NCBI GenBank assembly: GCA_018401745.1
Contig: JAGYJY010000010.1
Location: forward strand, 62,001-126,000
Reading direction: 5' to 3'
Origin: Pirellulales bacterium
GTDB lineage: Bacteria; Planctomycetota; Planctomycetia; Pirellulales; UBA1268
DNA: 64,000 bases
The position numbers and the translations under genes were made by a program. Within the stretch, counting starts at the first letter, position 1, and each line of letters opens with the position of its first letter. The notes beneath the pieces were generated by a model. It did no database searches, was not told the origin of the DNA, and worked only from the letters and a program-made list of their open reading frames with translations. This document shows positions 26,164 through 35,788 of this stretch, piece after piece.

Positions 26164-27378
26164 TCAGACCGCGCAGGCCGCGTCCTGCCCCAAGGCCACC
26201 GGGGATGGCATGCCGACATCGGCGTCTTCGCCTCGTGTGATCGCCTGATACACCCGCCGGTAACTGTCTGCCGAGGCATCCCAGCTGTAATGGGCGGCGT
26301 GGGCCATCTGCCTTGCCGAAAACCCCTCGGTGTGTCGCACCGTCTGCATGCCTCGCTGGAAGGTTTCGGCCATCGAACTGGGCTCAAACGACTCAAAAAA
26401 GAAGCCAGCGTTGCCAGCGACCTCGGGCAGGCTTGTCCGGCGTGAGCAAAACACCGGCTTGCCAGCCTGCATCGCTTCGAGCACGGGAAAGCCAAAGCCC
26501 TCGGCCAAGGAAGGAAACAGAAATGCCTCGCAGTGCTCGTAGAGCCACTGCCGGTCGCCATCGGAAACCTCGCCAGGCATCACCACTCGGCTGCCAAGCC
26601 CCCGTCGCGCGATTTCTTCTTCGAGGAAACGGCCGTAGGGCGTCGCCTTCTTGCCGGCAATCACCAGCCGGCACCCGGGCAGGTTCTCCAGCATGCCCAG
26701 CAGCGTGTGGAAGTTTTTGTGCCACAGGCAGTTGCCGATCGAGAGCAGGAAGGGGCCGCTGCTGAGAAACGCCGGCCGCTGGAATGAGGCCTGCGGCGGG
26801 GCGGTCATGCCGTTGGGAATCACATGGATCGGCGTGTCGCCGACGTCAAGATGAGCCCGCACATCGTCTGCCGTGAACTGCGACACCGTGGTGATCGCGG
26901 CAGCTCGATCGATTTTCTTCTGAATCCCAGCAAGCTTGCGGGCGATCCGCGCTGGCGTGTCGCGGTGCTCCGCGTCGTGGAGAAAGTTGAGATCGTGGAT
27001 CGTGAGCAGCACCGGCACCCGCGGATCGACCGGCAGGTATTTGGAGAGCTGATGCGTGACATGCCAGAGATCGACACGCGACCGCCTGAGAAACGGACGG
27101 GCGAGGGGCCGCATCCACCGCACGAACGCCTCCTTGCGGATGGCCGGCACCGCCAGCCGCCGCGGCCTCAGGGCCGACACGAGCGGCTCGAGCGAACACC
27201 CTGCCCGCTGCGGCAGAAAGAGCACCGGATCGATCAAGCATGCTGCCGACGAACGCTCCCCAGGCTCAAGCAGCGCCTTGGCGAGGTTCAGACAGAAGCG
27301 GCCGAGGCCGCAGTTGATGTGCCGCAGCCGCTCAAGGTCGAGCACCACCCGCGGCCGCACACCATCCACACTCGCCAT
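26164..27378 (-). CDS. Glycosyltransferase, GT4-like, paralogue 1 (HINCGLGRF type)
   Basis: 404 residues from ATG 27378. RVVLDLERLRHINCGLGRFCLNLAKALL opens the acceptor domain; DLWHVTHQLSKYLPVDPRVPVLLTIHDLNFLHD, ITTVSQFTADDV and IHVIPNGMTAPP follow. The donor domain is complete: LLSIGNCLWHKNFHTLLGML, RLVIAGKKATPYGRFLEEEI, VMPGEVSDGDRQWLYEHCEAFLFPSLAEGFGFPVLEAMQAGKPVFCSRRTSLPEVAGNAGFFF, with the EGFGFPVLE donor-site block. It is a paralogue of the gene at 28226 with the same segments in the same order. It acts in surface polysaccharide assembly; donor unknown. Confidence 0.88.
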   Translation of the reverse strand: MASVDGVRPRVVLDLERLRHINCGLGRFCLNLAKALLEPGERSSAACLIDPVLFLPQRAGCSLEPLVSALRPRRLAVPAIRKEAFVRWMRPLARPFLRRSRVDLWHVTHQLSKYLPVDPRVPVLLTIHDLNFLHDAEHRDTPARIARKLAGIQKKIDRAAAITTVSQFTADDVRAHLDVGDTPIHVIPNGMTAPPQASFQRPAFLSSGPFLLSIGNCLWHKNFHTLLGMLENLPGCRLVIAGKKATPYGRFLEEEIARRGLGSRVVMPGEVSDGDRQWLYEHCEAFLFPSLAEGFGFPVLEAMQAGKPVFCSRRTSLPEVAGNAGFFFESFEPSSMAETFQRGMQTVRHTEGFSARQMAHAAHYSWDASADSYRRVYQAITRGEDADVGMPSPVALGQDAACAV

Positions 27379-27567
27379 GCACCCCTCCGCAGCGACCCGC
27401 AGACACTCCTTCTTCTCTCTTCTTCGGCAGACAGCCCCCCTCACCTGAGGCTTCTGGTGGCACAGAGAGAAACACACCCACTGCCCAGGCAAACTGGGGC
27501 ACCTAGAGAAGCCCGGCCCCGTCGGCCGAAGGAGCCGACCTTGCCGAACCAACGAGAGAGGGAGAGG

Positions 27568-27905
27568 GAGACCGCGCGCGGGTGGTGAGGAGACCGCGCG
27601 CGGGTGGTCCGGCTCGGCAGGCGGCAAAAGTCGCGTCGCTGGGCCAGGATAGGCCAAACGCTCCGCGAGCGTTCGCCGACCCCCGAGCCTCCACGTTTCT
27701 GTCAAGGACGGGAGGGGAAGGGAGACCGCGCGCGGGTGGTGAGGAGACCGCGCGCGGGTGGTCCGGCTCGGGGGCGGCAAAAGTCGCGTCGCGGGCGAGG
27801 ATAGGCCAAATGCTCCGCGAGCGTTCGCCGACCCCCGAGCCTCCACGTTTCTGTCAATGACGAGAAGGGAGTGATGAGACCGCGCGCGGGTGGTCCGGCT
27901 CGGGT
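27568..27905. repeat. 154-bp direct repeat (2.2 copies) containing CCGCGCGCGG palindromes
   Basis: Copies start at 27568, 27722 and 27876 (third copy about 30 bp). Each begins with GAGACCGCGCGCGGGTGG given twice, then CCGGCTCGG, a GCAAAAGTCGCGTCGC segment, a CTCCGCGAGCGTTCGCCGACCC segment and CGAGCCTCCACGTTTCTGTC. The first two copies differ at a few positions. The first module is shared with copy B at 18459. No gene is present. Confidence 0.9.
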
Positions 27906-28243
27906 TGATTGAACGGGACGGGTCCGCGGGGGCCGAAGGCCCCTCGGCTGCGCCGAGGCCGCTCCGCGGCCCGTGGACCCGTCCCGCTTGCACACCGCCC
28001 CCCGGCCGCAGACCGCCGCGGAGCGGCGGACAGGCCGGCCCTTAACAACGTAAGCGAGGGGTGAGCCCGGGGCTGACCCTCCGGCGTATAGGAGCAAGCG
28101 ACGCCCGGAGGGCCAAAGCGCAGCGGATATCCGAGCGAGCGAGGGCCTGGAGGGCCCGCAGTGAGCGTCCGGAGGGGCAGCCCCGGGCTCACCGAGCGCC
28201 CGACGCTCGGCGAATCGGCTTGGGCTCACCCCGAGCGACCCCT
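27905..28243. repeat. Dispersed modular palindromic repeat, copy C
   Basis: It begins with a GGGACGGGTCCGCGGG...CCGTGGACCCGTCCC hairpin module (about 27914-27987), then GGGGTGAGCCC (28058-28068) and a distinctive middle with GGAGGGCC/GGCCTGGAGG segments, and ends at GGGCTCACCCC (28222-28232) plus GAGCGACCCC. The distal end lies inside the 3' end of the glycosyltransferase at 28226. The middle module differs from copies A and B, so modules have been swapped or gained. Confidence 0.82.
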
Positions 28244-29412
28244 CAGCACCGCCTCATACACGCGGCAATAGCGGCGGGCGGTCTCGGCCCAGGTGAAAGC
28301 GGCGGCATGTTCCTGCAGTTTCTGAGGGCCAGCAGGATCTGCTGCAAAACGCTGCATGCCGTCTCGGTAGACCGCGGCGAGCGCGTCCGCGTCGAAGCCG
28401 TCGAAGTAGGTGGCAGCGTTCCCCGCGATCTCAGGCAGGCTGGTTTTGCGGGAGCAGAAGACCGGGCGGCCAGCCTGCATCGCCTCCAACACCGGGAAGC
28501 CGAAGCCCTCGGTGAGCGAGGGGAAGAGGAAGGCTTCGCAGTTTTCGTAGAGCCACTGCCGGTCGCCATCGGAGACCTCGCCGGGCATCAGCACGCGATC
28601 GGTCAGGCCGAGGCGAGCGATCTCCCGTTCGAGATGCTCGCCGTAGGGGGTGGCCTTCTTACCGGCGACCACCAGTCGCGTGCCGGGCAGGGCGGGGAGC
28701 AGGTCGAAGAGGACATGAAAGTTTTTGTGGATCAAGCAGTTGCCCACGGTGAAGATAAAAGGCCCACTCAGGCAAAAACGTCGGCCGCGTCGGAGGAGGC
28801 CTGCGGTGGCTCGCCAAGGCCCAGCGGCACAACCTGCACCGGGCGGTTTCCCAGGTCGACGTGGGCAGCCAGATCGTCCGCGACATACTGGGAGTCGGTG
28901 ACGAGGGTCGTGGCCCGGTTGACCTTCCGCTGGATGTCGGTGAGCTTGCGTTCGATCTCGCGACCGCGATTGTCCTGGGGAGCCTCGTGGAGGAAGTTGA
29001 GGTCATGGACGGTGAGAATCACCGGCACGCGGGGGTCGAGCGGCAGATATCGCGACATCTGGTTGGAGACATGCCAGAGATCGATGCCGGCCCGGCTGGG
29101 GAAGGGTCCGAGGACCGGCCGCACGAACTTTTGCACGACCTCTTTGCGGAAGAGCGTGGCCGGGAGCGTGCTGAAGCCGCCCTCAGGAAAGTAGCGTTCG
29201 GCCCCGCGAGGCAGCAGAAACACCAGCTCAAACGGCGCGTCGGCCAGGCGAAGCAGCTCGCGACCGAGGTAGTAGGAGAAGCGGCCGAGGCCACAGTTGA
29301 TATGCCGCAGCTTCTCGAGATCGATCACGACCTTCGGCCGTCGGCCACGCGGTGCAGTGGGGCCGGCACGGGATGACGTCGCAGCAGGTTGCCGGTGGGC
29401 AGACTCGATCAT
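28226..29412 (-). CDS. Glycosyltransferase, GT4-like, paralogue 2 (one frameshift)
   Basis: ATG 29412 ([14 protein letters not shown]) leads into KVVIDLEKLRHINCGLGRFSYYLGRELL, the same family opening as the gene at 26164. The frame breaks at a T5 run near 28772-28776: adding one T gives ...ADVFCLSGPFIFTVGNCLIHKNFHVLFDLL and an intact donor domain with VVAGKKATPYGEHLEREI, CEAFLFPSLTEGFGFPVLEAMQAGRPVFCSRKTSLPEIAGNAATYF. The start overlaps the stop of the monooxygenase gene (ATGA at 29409-29412). Its last residues RGRSG and the TGA come from repeat copy C. It is probably functional and the break an error. Confidence 0.82.
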
Positions 29413-30920
29413 GGTCGCGAAGCCGCCTCGGTGGCGATCTGATCGGCAGCGACGAAGTCGCGAGGGTCGGCCCGCCGCAGCCGCCACCAGTATGAGGCGG
29501 AAAACCCGGGCCACAACGCCGTCAGCCGTCCAGTGGCCGTTTTGTACCAACTCCTGCAGGGCTTTCGCCACGGCGAGCCGTCGGAAACCCAGACGGTCTG
29601 CTTGAACCGCTCGCTCATCTGCTCGTTGAAGATCTGCTGAATGTCGCGTCGAACCTCGATGGCCCGTAGCTTTTTCCGCGTGAGCAGCTCAAGGGCTGAG
29701 AGGATGTAGCGGACTTGGGCCTCGATCATGAACACGATCGAGTTGTGGCCGAGCCCGGAGTTGGGGCCCATCAGCATGAACAGGTTCGGGTAGCCTGCCA
29801 CAAGCACGCCGTTGTAGGCCTCGGGGCCGTCCCGCCAGTCGTCGGCGAGGCGGCGGCCATCGCGACCGGTGATCTCAAGCTCCTCGGCCGGATTGAACGT
29901 GCGAAACCCAGTGGCAAGCACAATCGCGTCGACCTCCCGCTCGCGGCCGTCGGCAGTGACAATGCTTTGCCCGCGAATCTCCCGGATCGGTTCGGTGATC
30001 AGGTCGACATGGTCCCGCTCAAACGCTGGGTAGTAGTCGTCGGAGAGGAGGGCCCGCTTGCAGCCGAGAGGGTAGTGGGGCCAGAGCTTGTGCCGCGTCA
30101 ATGGATCCGAGACGCTGCGATACATCAGCTGCATCGATTGCTTCTGCCAGCTGCCCAGCAGCTTTGGTTTGACTGTGTAGGCAATCGCGATCGACTCTTG
30201 CCGCAGGTAGAGAATCCATCGCCAGAGCCGCTGCAGGGCCGGCACCCTCGCAAAGGCCCGCTGCAGAGCCAGTGAAATCGGCCGGTCGTTGCGGGGCAAC
30301 ACCCACGGAGGCGTCCGCTGAAACACGGCGAGGCTCTGCACCTGCGGCGCGATCGCCGGCACGATCTGCACGGCGCTGGCCCCGCTGCCGATCACCGCCA
30401 CCCGCTTGCCAGCGAGATCGACGTCATGCCGCCAGCGGGCAGAGTGGAAGGCAGGCCCCGAAAACTGCCGAAGCCCCGGTATCTCCGGATATCGAGGAAG
30501 GTGCAGGCCGCCCACGCCGAGCACCACCACCTCCGCCCTCAGCGAGTCGCCGGCGGCGGTCTCGATCTGCCAGCGGCCAGCAGCCTCGTCCCAGGTAAGG
30601 CTGCGAACCTCGGTGTTGAAGCAGATCTTCTCGTGGAGACGGTGCCGATCGGCGACCCGCTTGAGGTAGGCCAGGATCTCGGGCTGCGAGGCGTAGTGCC
30701 GCGTCCAGCCGGGATGCTGCTCAAACGACAGTGAGTAGAGGTGTGACGGGATGTCGCAGGCACAGCCAGGATAGGTGTTGTTGTGCCAGGTGCCACCGAG
30801 ACCGGAGGCTTTTTCCAAGATCCGGAAGTCGTGCCGGCCGGCCTGCTGCAGGCGAATCGCCATCGCCAAGCCACCAAAGCCGGCGCCGACCACCACGATT
30901 TCGACCTCCTGCCTGCCCAC
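29409..30920 (-). CDS. Flavin-containing Baeyer-Villiger-type monooxygenase
   Basis: 503 residues from GTG 30920, preceded by GGAGG with 5-7 nt spacing, giving [24 protein letters not shown], the FAD loop. The [21 protein letters not shown] block, the fingerprint [11 protein letters not shown] (F-x-G-x3-H-x3-W) and the NADPH loop [12 protein letters not shown] are all present, then [18 protein letters not shown] and a C-terminal domain. Such enzymes insert oxygen next to a ketone or oxidise heteroatoms; substrate unknown. It is translationally coupled to the downstream glycosyltransferase, which may mean co-transcription only. Confidence 0.9.
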   Translation of the reverse strand: MGRQEVEIVVVGAGFGGLAMAIRLQQAGRHDFRILEKASGLGGTWHNNTYPGCACDIPSHLYSLSFEQHPGWTRHYASQPEILAYLKRVADRHRLHEKICFNTEVRSLTWDEAAGRWQIETAAGDSLRAEVVVLGVGGLHLPRYPEIPGLRQFSGPAFHSARWRHDVDLAGKRVAVIGSGASAVQIVPAIAPQVQSLAVFQRTPPWVLPRNDRPISLALQRAFARVPALQRLWRWILYLRQESIAIAYTVKPKLLGSWQKQSMQLMYRSVSDPLTRHKLWPHYPLGCKRALLSDDYYPAFERDHVDLITEPIREIRGQSIVTADGREREVDAIVLATGFRTFNPAEELEITGRDGRRLADDWRDGPEAYNGVLVAGYPNLFMLMGPNSGLGHNSIVFMIEAQVRYILSALELLTRKKLRAIEVRRDIQQIFNEQMSERFKQTVWVSDGSPWRKPCRSWYKTATGRLTALWPGFSASYWWRLRRADPRDFVAADQIATEAASRP

Positions 30921-31002
30921 CTGCGCCTCCCTGCCGCGGCCTCTTGGCCACACCTTCCAGCTGGCTGAGTCTAGCCTGACCATCGCAGCGGACGGGGCCC
31001 GG

Positions 31003-31031
31003 TTGGAATCCGCAACCCTGCCTGCCATATT
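31003..31031 (+). promoter_or_regulatory. Candidate promoter upstream of sucC
   Basis: TTGGAA at 31003-31008 and CATATT at 31026-31031 are 17 bp apart. A short hairpin AGGCT-CTCG-AGCCT lies further along in the presumed leader. The ATG is at 31081. Visual match only; half of the positions fit the sigma-70 consensus. Confidence 0.35.
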
Positions 31032-31080
31032 GTCGGGGCCTTCAGGCTCTCGAGCCTTCGCTTCGTCACGAAAGTCACTT

Positions 31081-32265
31081 ATGAAGATTCACGAATACCA
31101 GGCCAAGGATCTTTTGCGGGCAGCCGGCGTGCCCGTGCTTGCTGGGCGGGTGGTCCGCACCCCTGAGGAGGCCTCGCAGGCCTTCACTGCCCTCGGCACG
31201 CCGGTCTGTGCCGTCAAGGCGCAGATTCATGCTGGCGGCCGCGGCAAGGGGCAGGTCAAAGGCTCCGAGCAGCGGGGCGTGGAGCTCGCCAAGAGCCCGG
31301 AAGACGCCGCCCGCATCGCCCGCGGCCTGCTCGACCAGACGCTCGTCACAATCCAGACCGGCCCGGAAGGGCAGGTGGTGCGCCAGGTTTTCGTGGAGAG
31401 CGGCTCCAACATTGAGCGGGAGCTCTACTGCGCGATCCTCGTCGATCGTGCCGCTGGCTCACCGGTGCTGATCGCCAGCACGGCCGGTGGCATGGATATC
31501 GAGGAGGTGGCGGCCACGACACCCGAGCTGATTCTCACTGAGCCGTTCGACCCCGACCGCGGCCTGGGTGCCTACCAGACGCGTCTGCTCTCGGCCAAGC
31601 TCGGCCTGCCGACGGCGAGCTGGCGAGCCGCCGAGCACTTCTTCCGTTCGCTGACCAAGGCCTTTGTGGCTCTCGATGCGTCGCTGCTGGAGATCAACCC
31701 GCTGGTGCTCACCAAAGAGGGCACGCTTGTGGCGCTCGACGCGAAGATGACCTTCGACGACAACGCACTGTTCCGTCACAAGGAAGTCGCCGCCCTGCGG
31801 GATGAAGCCGAAGAAGAGCCTGCCGAGATCCGGGCAGCCGCGGCGGGGCTGTCGTACGTCAAGCTGGATGGCTCGATCGGCTGCCTCGTCAACGGGGCAG
31901 GCCTGGCGATGAGCACGATGGACCTCGTCAAGCTGCACGGCGGCGAGCCGGCCAACTTCCTCGACGTGGGCGGCGGTGCCGACGTCAATCAGGTCACCGA
32001 AGCCTTCCGCATCATTCTTTCCGACGCCAACGTGAAGGCGATCCTCGTCAACATCTTTGGCGGCATCATGCGGTGCACCACGATCGCCACGGCCTTGGTG
32101 GAAGCCTCCAAGACGGTCGGCTTCACCGTGCCGTTGGTTGTCCGCTTAGAAGGCACTGAGGTTGAGCAAGGCAAGAAGATCCTTGCCGAGAGCGGCACGA
32201 GCATCATCACCGCTGATGGCCTCACCGACGCCGCCAAGAAGGTGGTCGCTGCCAGCCAGGCCTGA
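31081..32265 (+). CDS. sucC: Succinyl-CoA ligase (ADP-forming) subunit beta
   Basis: 394 residues, full length. [20 protein letters not shown] begins the ATP-grasp fold; [12 protein letters not shown] binds phosphate, [32 protein letters not shown] holds the metal site, and [52 protein letters not shown] are conserved. With SucD it makes ATP (or GTP) from succinyl-CoA in the TCA cycle. ATG 31081 is a classical SucC start; longer upstream frames are antisense to the monooxygenase. sucD follows 75 bp downstream. Confidence 0.97.
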   Translation: MKIHEYQAKDLLRAAGVPVLAGRVVRTPEEASQAFTALGTPVCAVKAQIHAGGRGKGQVKGSEQRGVELAKSPEDAARIARGLLDQTLVTIQTGPEGQVVRQVFVESGSNIERELYCAILVDRAAGSPVLIASTAGGMDIEEVAATTPELILTEPFDPDRGLGAYQTRLLSAKLGLPTASWRAAEHFFRSLTKAFVALDASLLEINPLVLTKEGTLVALDAKMTFDDNALFRHKEVAALRDEAEEEPAEIRAAAAGLSYVKLDGSIGCLVNGAGLAMSTMDLVKLHGGEPANFLDVGGGADVNQVTEAFRIILSDANVKAILVNIFGGIMRCTTIATALVEASKTVGFTVPLVVRLEGTEVEQGKKILAESGTSIITADGLTDAAKKVVAASQA

Positions 32266-32340
32266 CCCTGTTCCAATCGATCACCCTCGTCACTCACATC
32301 CCGCCGACACTCGGCTTTCCGCTTTGTAGCGACATCACTC

Positions 32341-33219
32341 ATGAGCATCATCATCAATCGTGACACCCGCGTGATCTGCCAGGGGATCACCGGCAAGGTC
32401 GGTGAGTTTCACACGCGTGGCTGCCTCGACTATGGCACCCGGATGGTCGGCGGCGTCACGCCTGGCAAGGGAGGCGAAGAGGTCGCTGGCCTGCCGGTCT
32501 TCAACACGGTGGCCGAAGCCCGCGATGCAACCGGCGCCAATGCCACGATGATCTTCGTGCCGCCACCGTTTGCCGCCGACGCGATCCTTGAAGCGGTCGC
32601 TGCGGGGATTGAGACGGTGATCGCGATCACTGAGGGCATCCCCGTCCTCGACATGGCCCGCGTGCTGCCGGTGGTGCACGAGAGCAGCAGCCGGCTGATC
32701 GGCCCCAACTGTCCTGGCGTGATCACGCCAGGTGAGTGCAAGATCGGCATCATGCCCGGCTACATCCACACGCCCGGCCACGTCGGTGTGATGAGCCGCT
32801 CCGGCACGCTCACCTACGAGGCGGTCTGGCAGCTGACGCAGCTCGGCCATGGCCAGAGCACCTGCGTGGGCCTTGGCGGCGACCCGCTCGTCGGCTCAAG
32901 CTTTATCGACATCCTGACCCTCTTCGAGGCCGACCCCGACACCCACGCGATCCTGATGATGGGCGAGATCGGTGGCAGTGCAGAAGAAGAGGCAGCGGCC
33001 TTCGTGAAGGAGCATGTGACCAAGCCGGTCGCCGCCTTCATCGCTGGCCGCACAGCACCCCCAGGCAAGCGGATGGGCCATGCTGGTGCGATCATCTCCG
33101 GCGGCAAGGGCACGGCGGAAGCCAAGCTCGAGGCCCTGCGAGATGCGGGCATTGAGATCGCCGAGAGTCCGGCCGACATGGCCGCAGCGATGGCCCGGGC
33201 CATCGAAAAGAGATCCTGA
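32341..33219 (+). CDS. sucD: Succinyl-CoA ligase (ADP-forming) subunit alpha
   Basis: 292 residues. [27 protein letters not shown] is the CoA-binding N-terminus; [43 protein letters not shown] and [13 protein letters not shown] hold the phosphorylated active-site His (in GHAGAI). It pairs with SucC, immediately upstream; the two form one operon. No other TCA gene is linked. Confidence 0.97.
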   Translation: MSIIINRDTRVICQGITGKVGEFHTRGCLDYGTRMVGGVTPGKGGEEVAGLPVFNTVAEARDATGANATMIFVPPPFAADAILEAVAAGIETVIAITEGIPVLDMARVLPVVHESSSRLIGPNCPGVITPGECKIGIMPGYIHTPGHVGVMSRSGTLTYEAVWQLTQLGHGQSTCVGLGGDPLVGSSFIDILTLFEADPDTHAILMMGEIGGSAEEEAAAFVKEHVTKPVAAFIAGRTAPPGKRMGHAGAIISGGKGTAEAKLEALRDAGIEIAESPADMAAAMARAIEKRS

Positions 33220-33364
33220 TGAGGCCTGGCAGCCTGCAGGCGATCCGCCAAGAGCCGAGCGGCGAAAGGCCCCCGCTGAACCAGCATCGAACCATTTCCA
33301 AGCTGCCTGCGGGCGTTGTGCCTACCATGGGGCGTGAGTCTCAGCCGCTTGCCCCGATGGTGCC

Positions 33365-34087
33365 ATGAACGTCAGCCTCTTTATCCCGTGCTTCATCGAT
33401 CAGATGACTCCGCAGGTGGGCCTTGCGGTGGCGCGGGTGCTCGAACACCTCGGCCACACCGTCGAGTTTCGCGAGGGGCAGACCTGCTGCGGGCAGCCGA
33501 GTTTCAACTCCGGCTACTGGGACGAGGCCAAGCAGCTGGCGGTCCGGGCGATTGCCCTCTTTGATGGAGCCGATGCCATCGTCGGCCCGAGTGGGTCGTG
33601 CGTGGCCATGATGCGGGTCTTCTATCCGGAACTGCTCGCTGGAACGCCACACGAAACCGCCGCCCTCGACCTGGCCGCGCGGACGTTTGAGTTTGGGGAG
33701 TTCTTGGTTGACAAGCTCGGCGTGACCGACATCGGAGCCCGCTTTCCCCACACCGTCACCTACCACGACGGCTGCCACGGCCTGCGGGAGCTGCGGATCA
33801 AGGAAGCTCCGCGGACGCTGCTCTCGCACGTTCGCGACCTGGAGCTTGTCGAGTGCGATGAAGTGGAGAGCTGCTGCGGCTTTGGCGGCCTCTTCAGCGT
33901 GAAGTTTCCGATGATCTCCGCCGCGATGGCCGAGGTGAAGGGCGGCTCCCTCGCCCGCACCTCCGCTGACTACATCGTGTCGAGCGACCCCAGCTGCCAG
34001 CTCCAGCTCGACGGCTGGCTCGCCCGCAACGGCAAAAGCTGCCGCACGATTCACCTCGCGGAAGTGCTCGCAACAGCGTGTGAGTGA
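33365..34087 (+). CDS. lutA: L-lactate utilisation Fe-S protein LutA (YkgE)
   Basis: 240 residues. It has the two cysteine-rich (CCG) motifs of the family: QTCCGQPSFNSGYWDEAK and DEVESCCGFGGLFSVKFPMIS, plus YHDGCHGLRELRI. LutA with LutB and LutC oxidises L-lactate to pyruvate at the membrane. Here LutA stands alone, 5.3 kb upstream of lutBC (39389-41727), whereas the three are usually one operon. Confidence 0.93.
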   Translation: MNVSLFIPCFIDQMTPQVGLAVARVLEHLGHTVEFREGQTCCGQPSFNSGYWDEAKQLAVRAIALFDGADAIVGPSGSCVAMMRVFYPELLAGTPHETAALDLAARTFEFGEFLVDKLGVTDIGARFPHTVTYHDGCHGLRELRIKEAPRTLLSHVRDLELVECDEVESCCGFGGLFSVKFPMISAAMAEVKGGSLARTSADYIVSSDPSCQLQLDGWLARNGKSCRTIHLAEVLATACE

Positions 34088-34112
34088 GCCCGGCGCAGCC
34101 TGCCGCCTCGTG

Positions 34113-34500
34113 TCACTGGTCGTTCGGAGTCAATGGTCTCGCTTCCCGCAGCACGGCCGCCGAAAACCACTCCGGAATCTCACTGGCTTTGATCTCGATC
34201 GTGCGGCCATCGGTGATCTCCGCCAGCCAGACACGAGCCTTGTTGTGACCGGAGTTATCGAAGGGACACGCCCGATTGGCATGTTTGATGGCGTCCGTTA
34301 GAAGGCCATTCGAGCGGTGATATCGCGTCTCAATTGTATCGGTCGGCACTCCGTGACCTCGCCTCGCACGGGAAGCAAGAGTGGACTTGAAAGCGACTCC
34401 CTCCGCGCGTTGGGCCTGGCCCCAGAGGGAAACTGCCTTGTAGAAATTCGCGCGGCAGTTTTGCTGCAACCTCTGCTGCTGTCGCCTCGGCCAGCATCTA
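34113..34500 (-). pseudogene. Remnant of a zeta-toxin-like predicted kinase (COG4185 type)
   Basis: The minus strand keeps the C-terminal half of this family: ASRARRGHGVPTDTIETRYHRSNGLLTDAIKHANRACPFDNSGHNKARVWLAEITDGRTIEIKASEIPEWFSAAV, read as GHGVP, RYHRS, DNSG and a terminal EWF motif. This resembles the ending of predicted ABC-type/zeta ATPases that phosphorylate UDP-sugars in toxin-antitoxin modules. The N-terminal Walker A kinase part is absent; upstream sequence runs into the esterase gene's 3' end. It is likely non-functional. Homology is by eye, and the frame also appears open to 34565. Confidence 0.5.
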
Positions 34501-35652
34501 CTCGCCCGACCGCTCCTCGGTGGAGGCGAGATTCTCTGGCGTGAACGGATCCTCGCCGTCCTCAATGGCTGTCAGCACCCGCATCACGATCGCGGTCACG
34601 GGATCGCGTTCGAGGCCGATCTCGCGATTGATTGTGCCGTGGGTTTTCCCTGCCGCCGCAACGACCGCGGCCTGCCCGCCGGCGGCTCGCACGGCGTCGG
34701 CCAGCCGCTCTGACTGCCGCCGCGAGTCGTCGCGACTGGCCACGTGGAAGATCAGAAAGCGAGGCAGGTCGGCAGCAGACTTCGCCTGCACGACAGGCGA
34801 GGCGTCGTTCCATCCCTCTTCCGCGTCACCAAACGCCCCGCGAAACATGGGCCCAGCCCGCAGGCCACCCAGCTCGTTGACCTGCCAGGCAATGTCGTAG
34901 CCAGCCCCATCCAGCAGGATCACGCTCGAGACGTCTGACGGTGTGAGCCCCTCCGCGGCTAGGCGGCGGGTGTCGACACCGGCGAGCGCTGCCAGATGAG
35001 CCCCCGCACTGTGCCCCATCAGCGAGATCCGCTCGGGGTCTCCACCGTAGTCTGCAATCTCTGCCTTCACCCAGGCCACCGCCCGGATCACGTCCTCAAT
35101 GTGCACCGGATGCTGCACGGCCGGAGAGAGCCGGTAGTTGATGCTCACCAGCAGCCAGCCCCGCTCCACAAAGAAGCGGCCCTTCTCGGTCGCCTGCCCC
35201 TTGTCGCCCTGCCGCCAGCCGCCGCCGTGGATGAACACCATCACCGGCAGCCCGCGGGCGTCGGCCGGCGCGTAGATATCAAGGCTCCGCAGGGAATCGT
35301 CCGCTTCGTCGTAGGCGACATCCCGCGTGACCTTCAGCTGGCCATCTGTCGGCGGTCGAGGAGCACCACGCAGTCGGGCGAGCTTCGCCCGCTGCTCATC
35401 CGTGAGGAGGTCGGCAAACGCTCGGCGAAAGGCTTCCGACCGCAGACGCCCCCGGTACTCCACCACCAGACGTCGCACCGCCGCCTGCTGCGACCCGCTG
35501 AGATCAAGGGCCTCAAGCCGCTCACGAAAAACCTGCTGCAGCTGCCCACCCTCGCTGCGAGCCGGGACCTCCGCGTCCGCATCGGCTGCACCGCATACCA
35601 CTCCCGCACAGAGCACCAGAAGACAAAAAATCAATGGACGAACGCATCGCAT
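34498..35652 (-). CDS. Exported alpha/beta-hydrolase (carboxylesterase/BD-FAE-like) with helical N-domain
   Basis: 384 residues. Signal peptide (MRCVRPLIFCLLVLCAGVVCGA), then a helical segment (about residues 30-95) with LTDEQRAKLARLRG, resembling a Spy/LTXXQ-like motif. The catalytic domain has the oxyanion loop VMVFIHGGGWRQGDKG, LVSINYRLSP, nucleophile ISLMGHSAGAHLAALAG and a C-terminal KTHGTINREIG His. This is the standard layout of secreted or lipoprotein-like esterases of planctomycetes, probably acting on carbohydrate esters. The 3' end slightly overlaps the zeta-like remnant. Confidence 0.9.
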   Translation of the reverse strand: MRCVRPLIFCLLVLCAGVVCGAADADAEVPARSEGGQLQQVFRERLEALDLSGSQQAAVRRLVVEYRGRLRSEAFRRAFADLLTDEQRAKLARLRGAPRPPTDGQLKVTRDVAYDEADDSLRSLDIYAPADARGLPVMVFIHGGGWRQGDKGQATEKGRFFVERGWLLVSINYRLSPAVQHPVHIEDVIRAVAWVKAEIADYGGDPERISLMGHSAGAHLAALAGVDTRRLAAEGLTPSDVSSVILLDGAGYDIAWQVNELGGLRAGPMFRGAFGDAEEGWNDASPVVQAKSAADLPRFLIFHVASRDDSRRQSERLADAVRAAGGQAAVVAAAGKTHGTINREIGLERDPVTAIVMRVLTAIEDGEDPFTPENLASTEERSGE

Positions 35653-35788
35653 ATCACCCCTCCATACCGAAACGCCACGCGGACATCCATCGGCGGCCTG
35701 ACCAGCAATCGAAACGCTGCTGACTCAGTTACTCTACACACAACCCTCTCAAGCCTGGCAACCTCCGCGGCATGCGGGAGACGCATGA

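Noticed and set aside
27380..28230. Possible N-terminal extension of the glycosyltransferase into the repeat zone
   Set aside because: Extension is made of translated repeats; the family opening begins at 27378.
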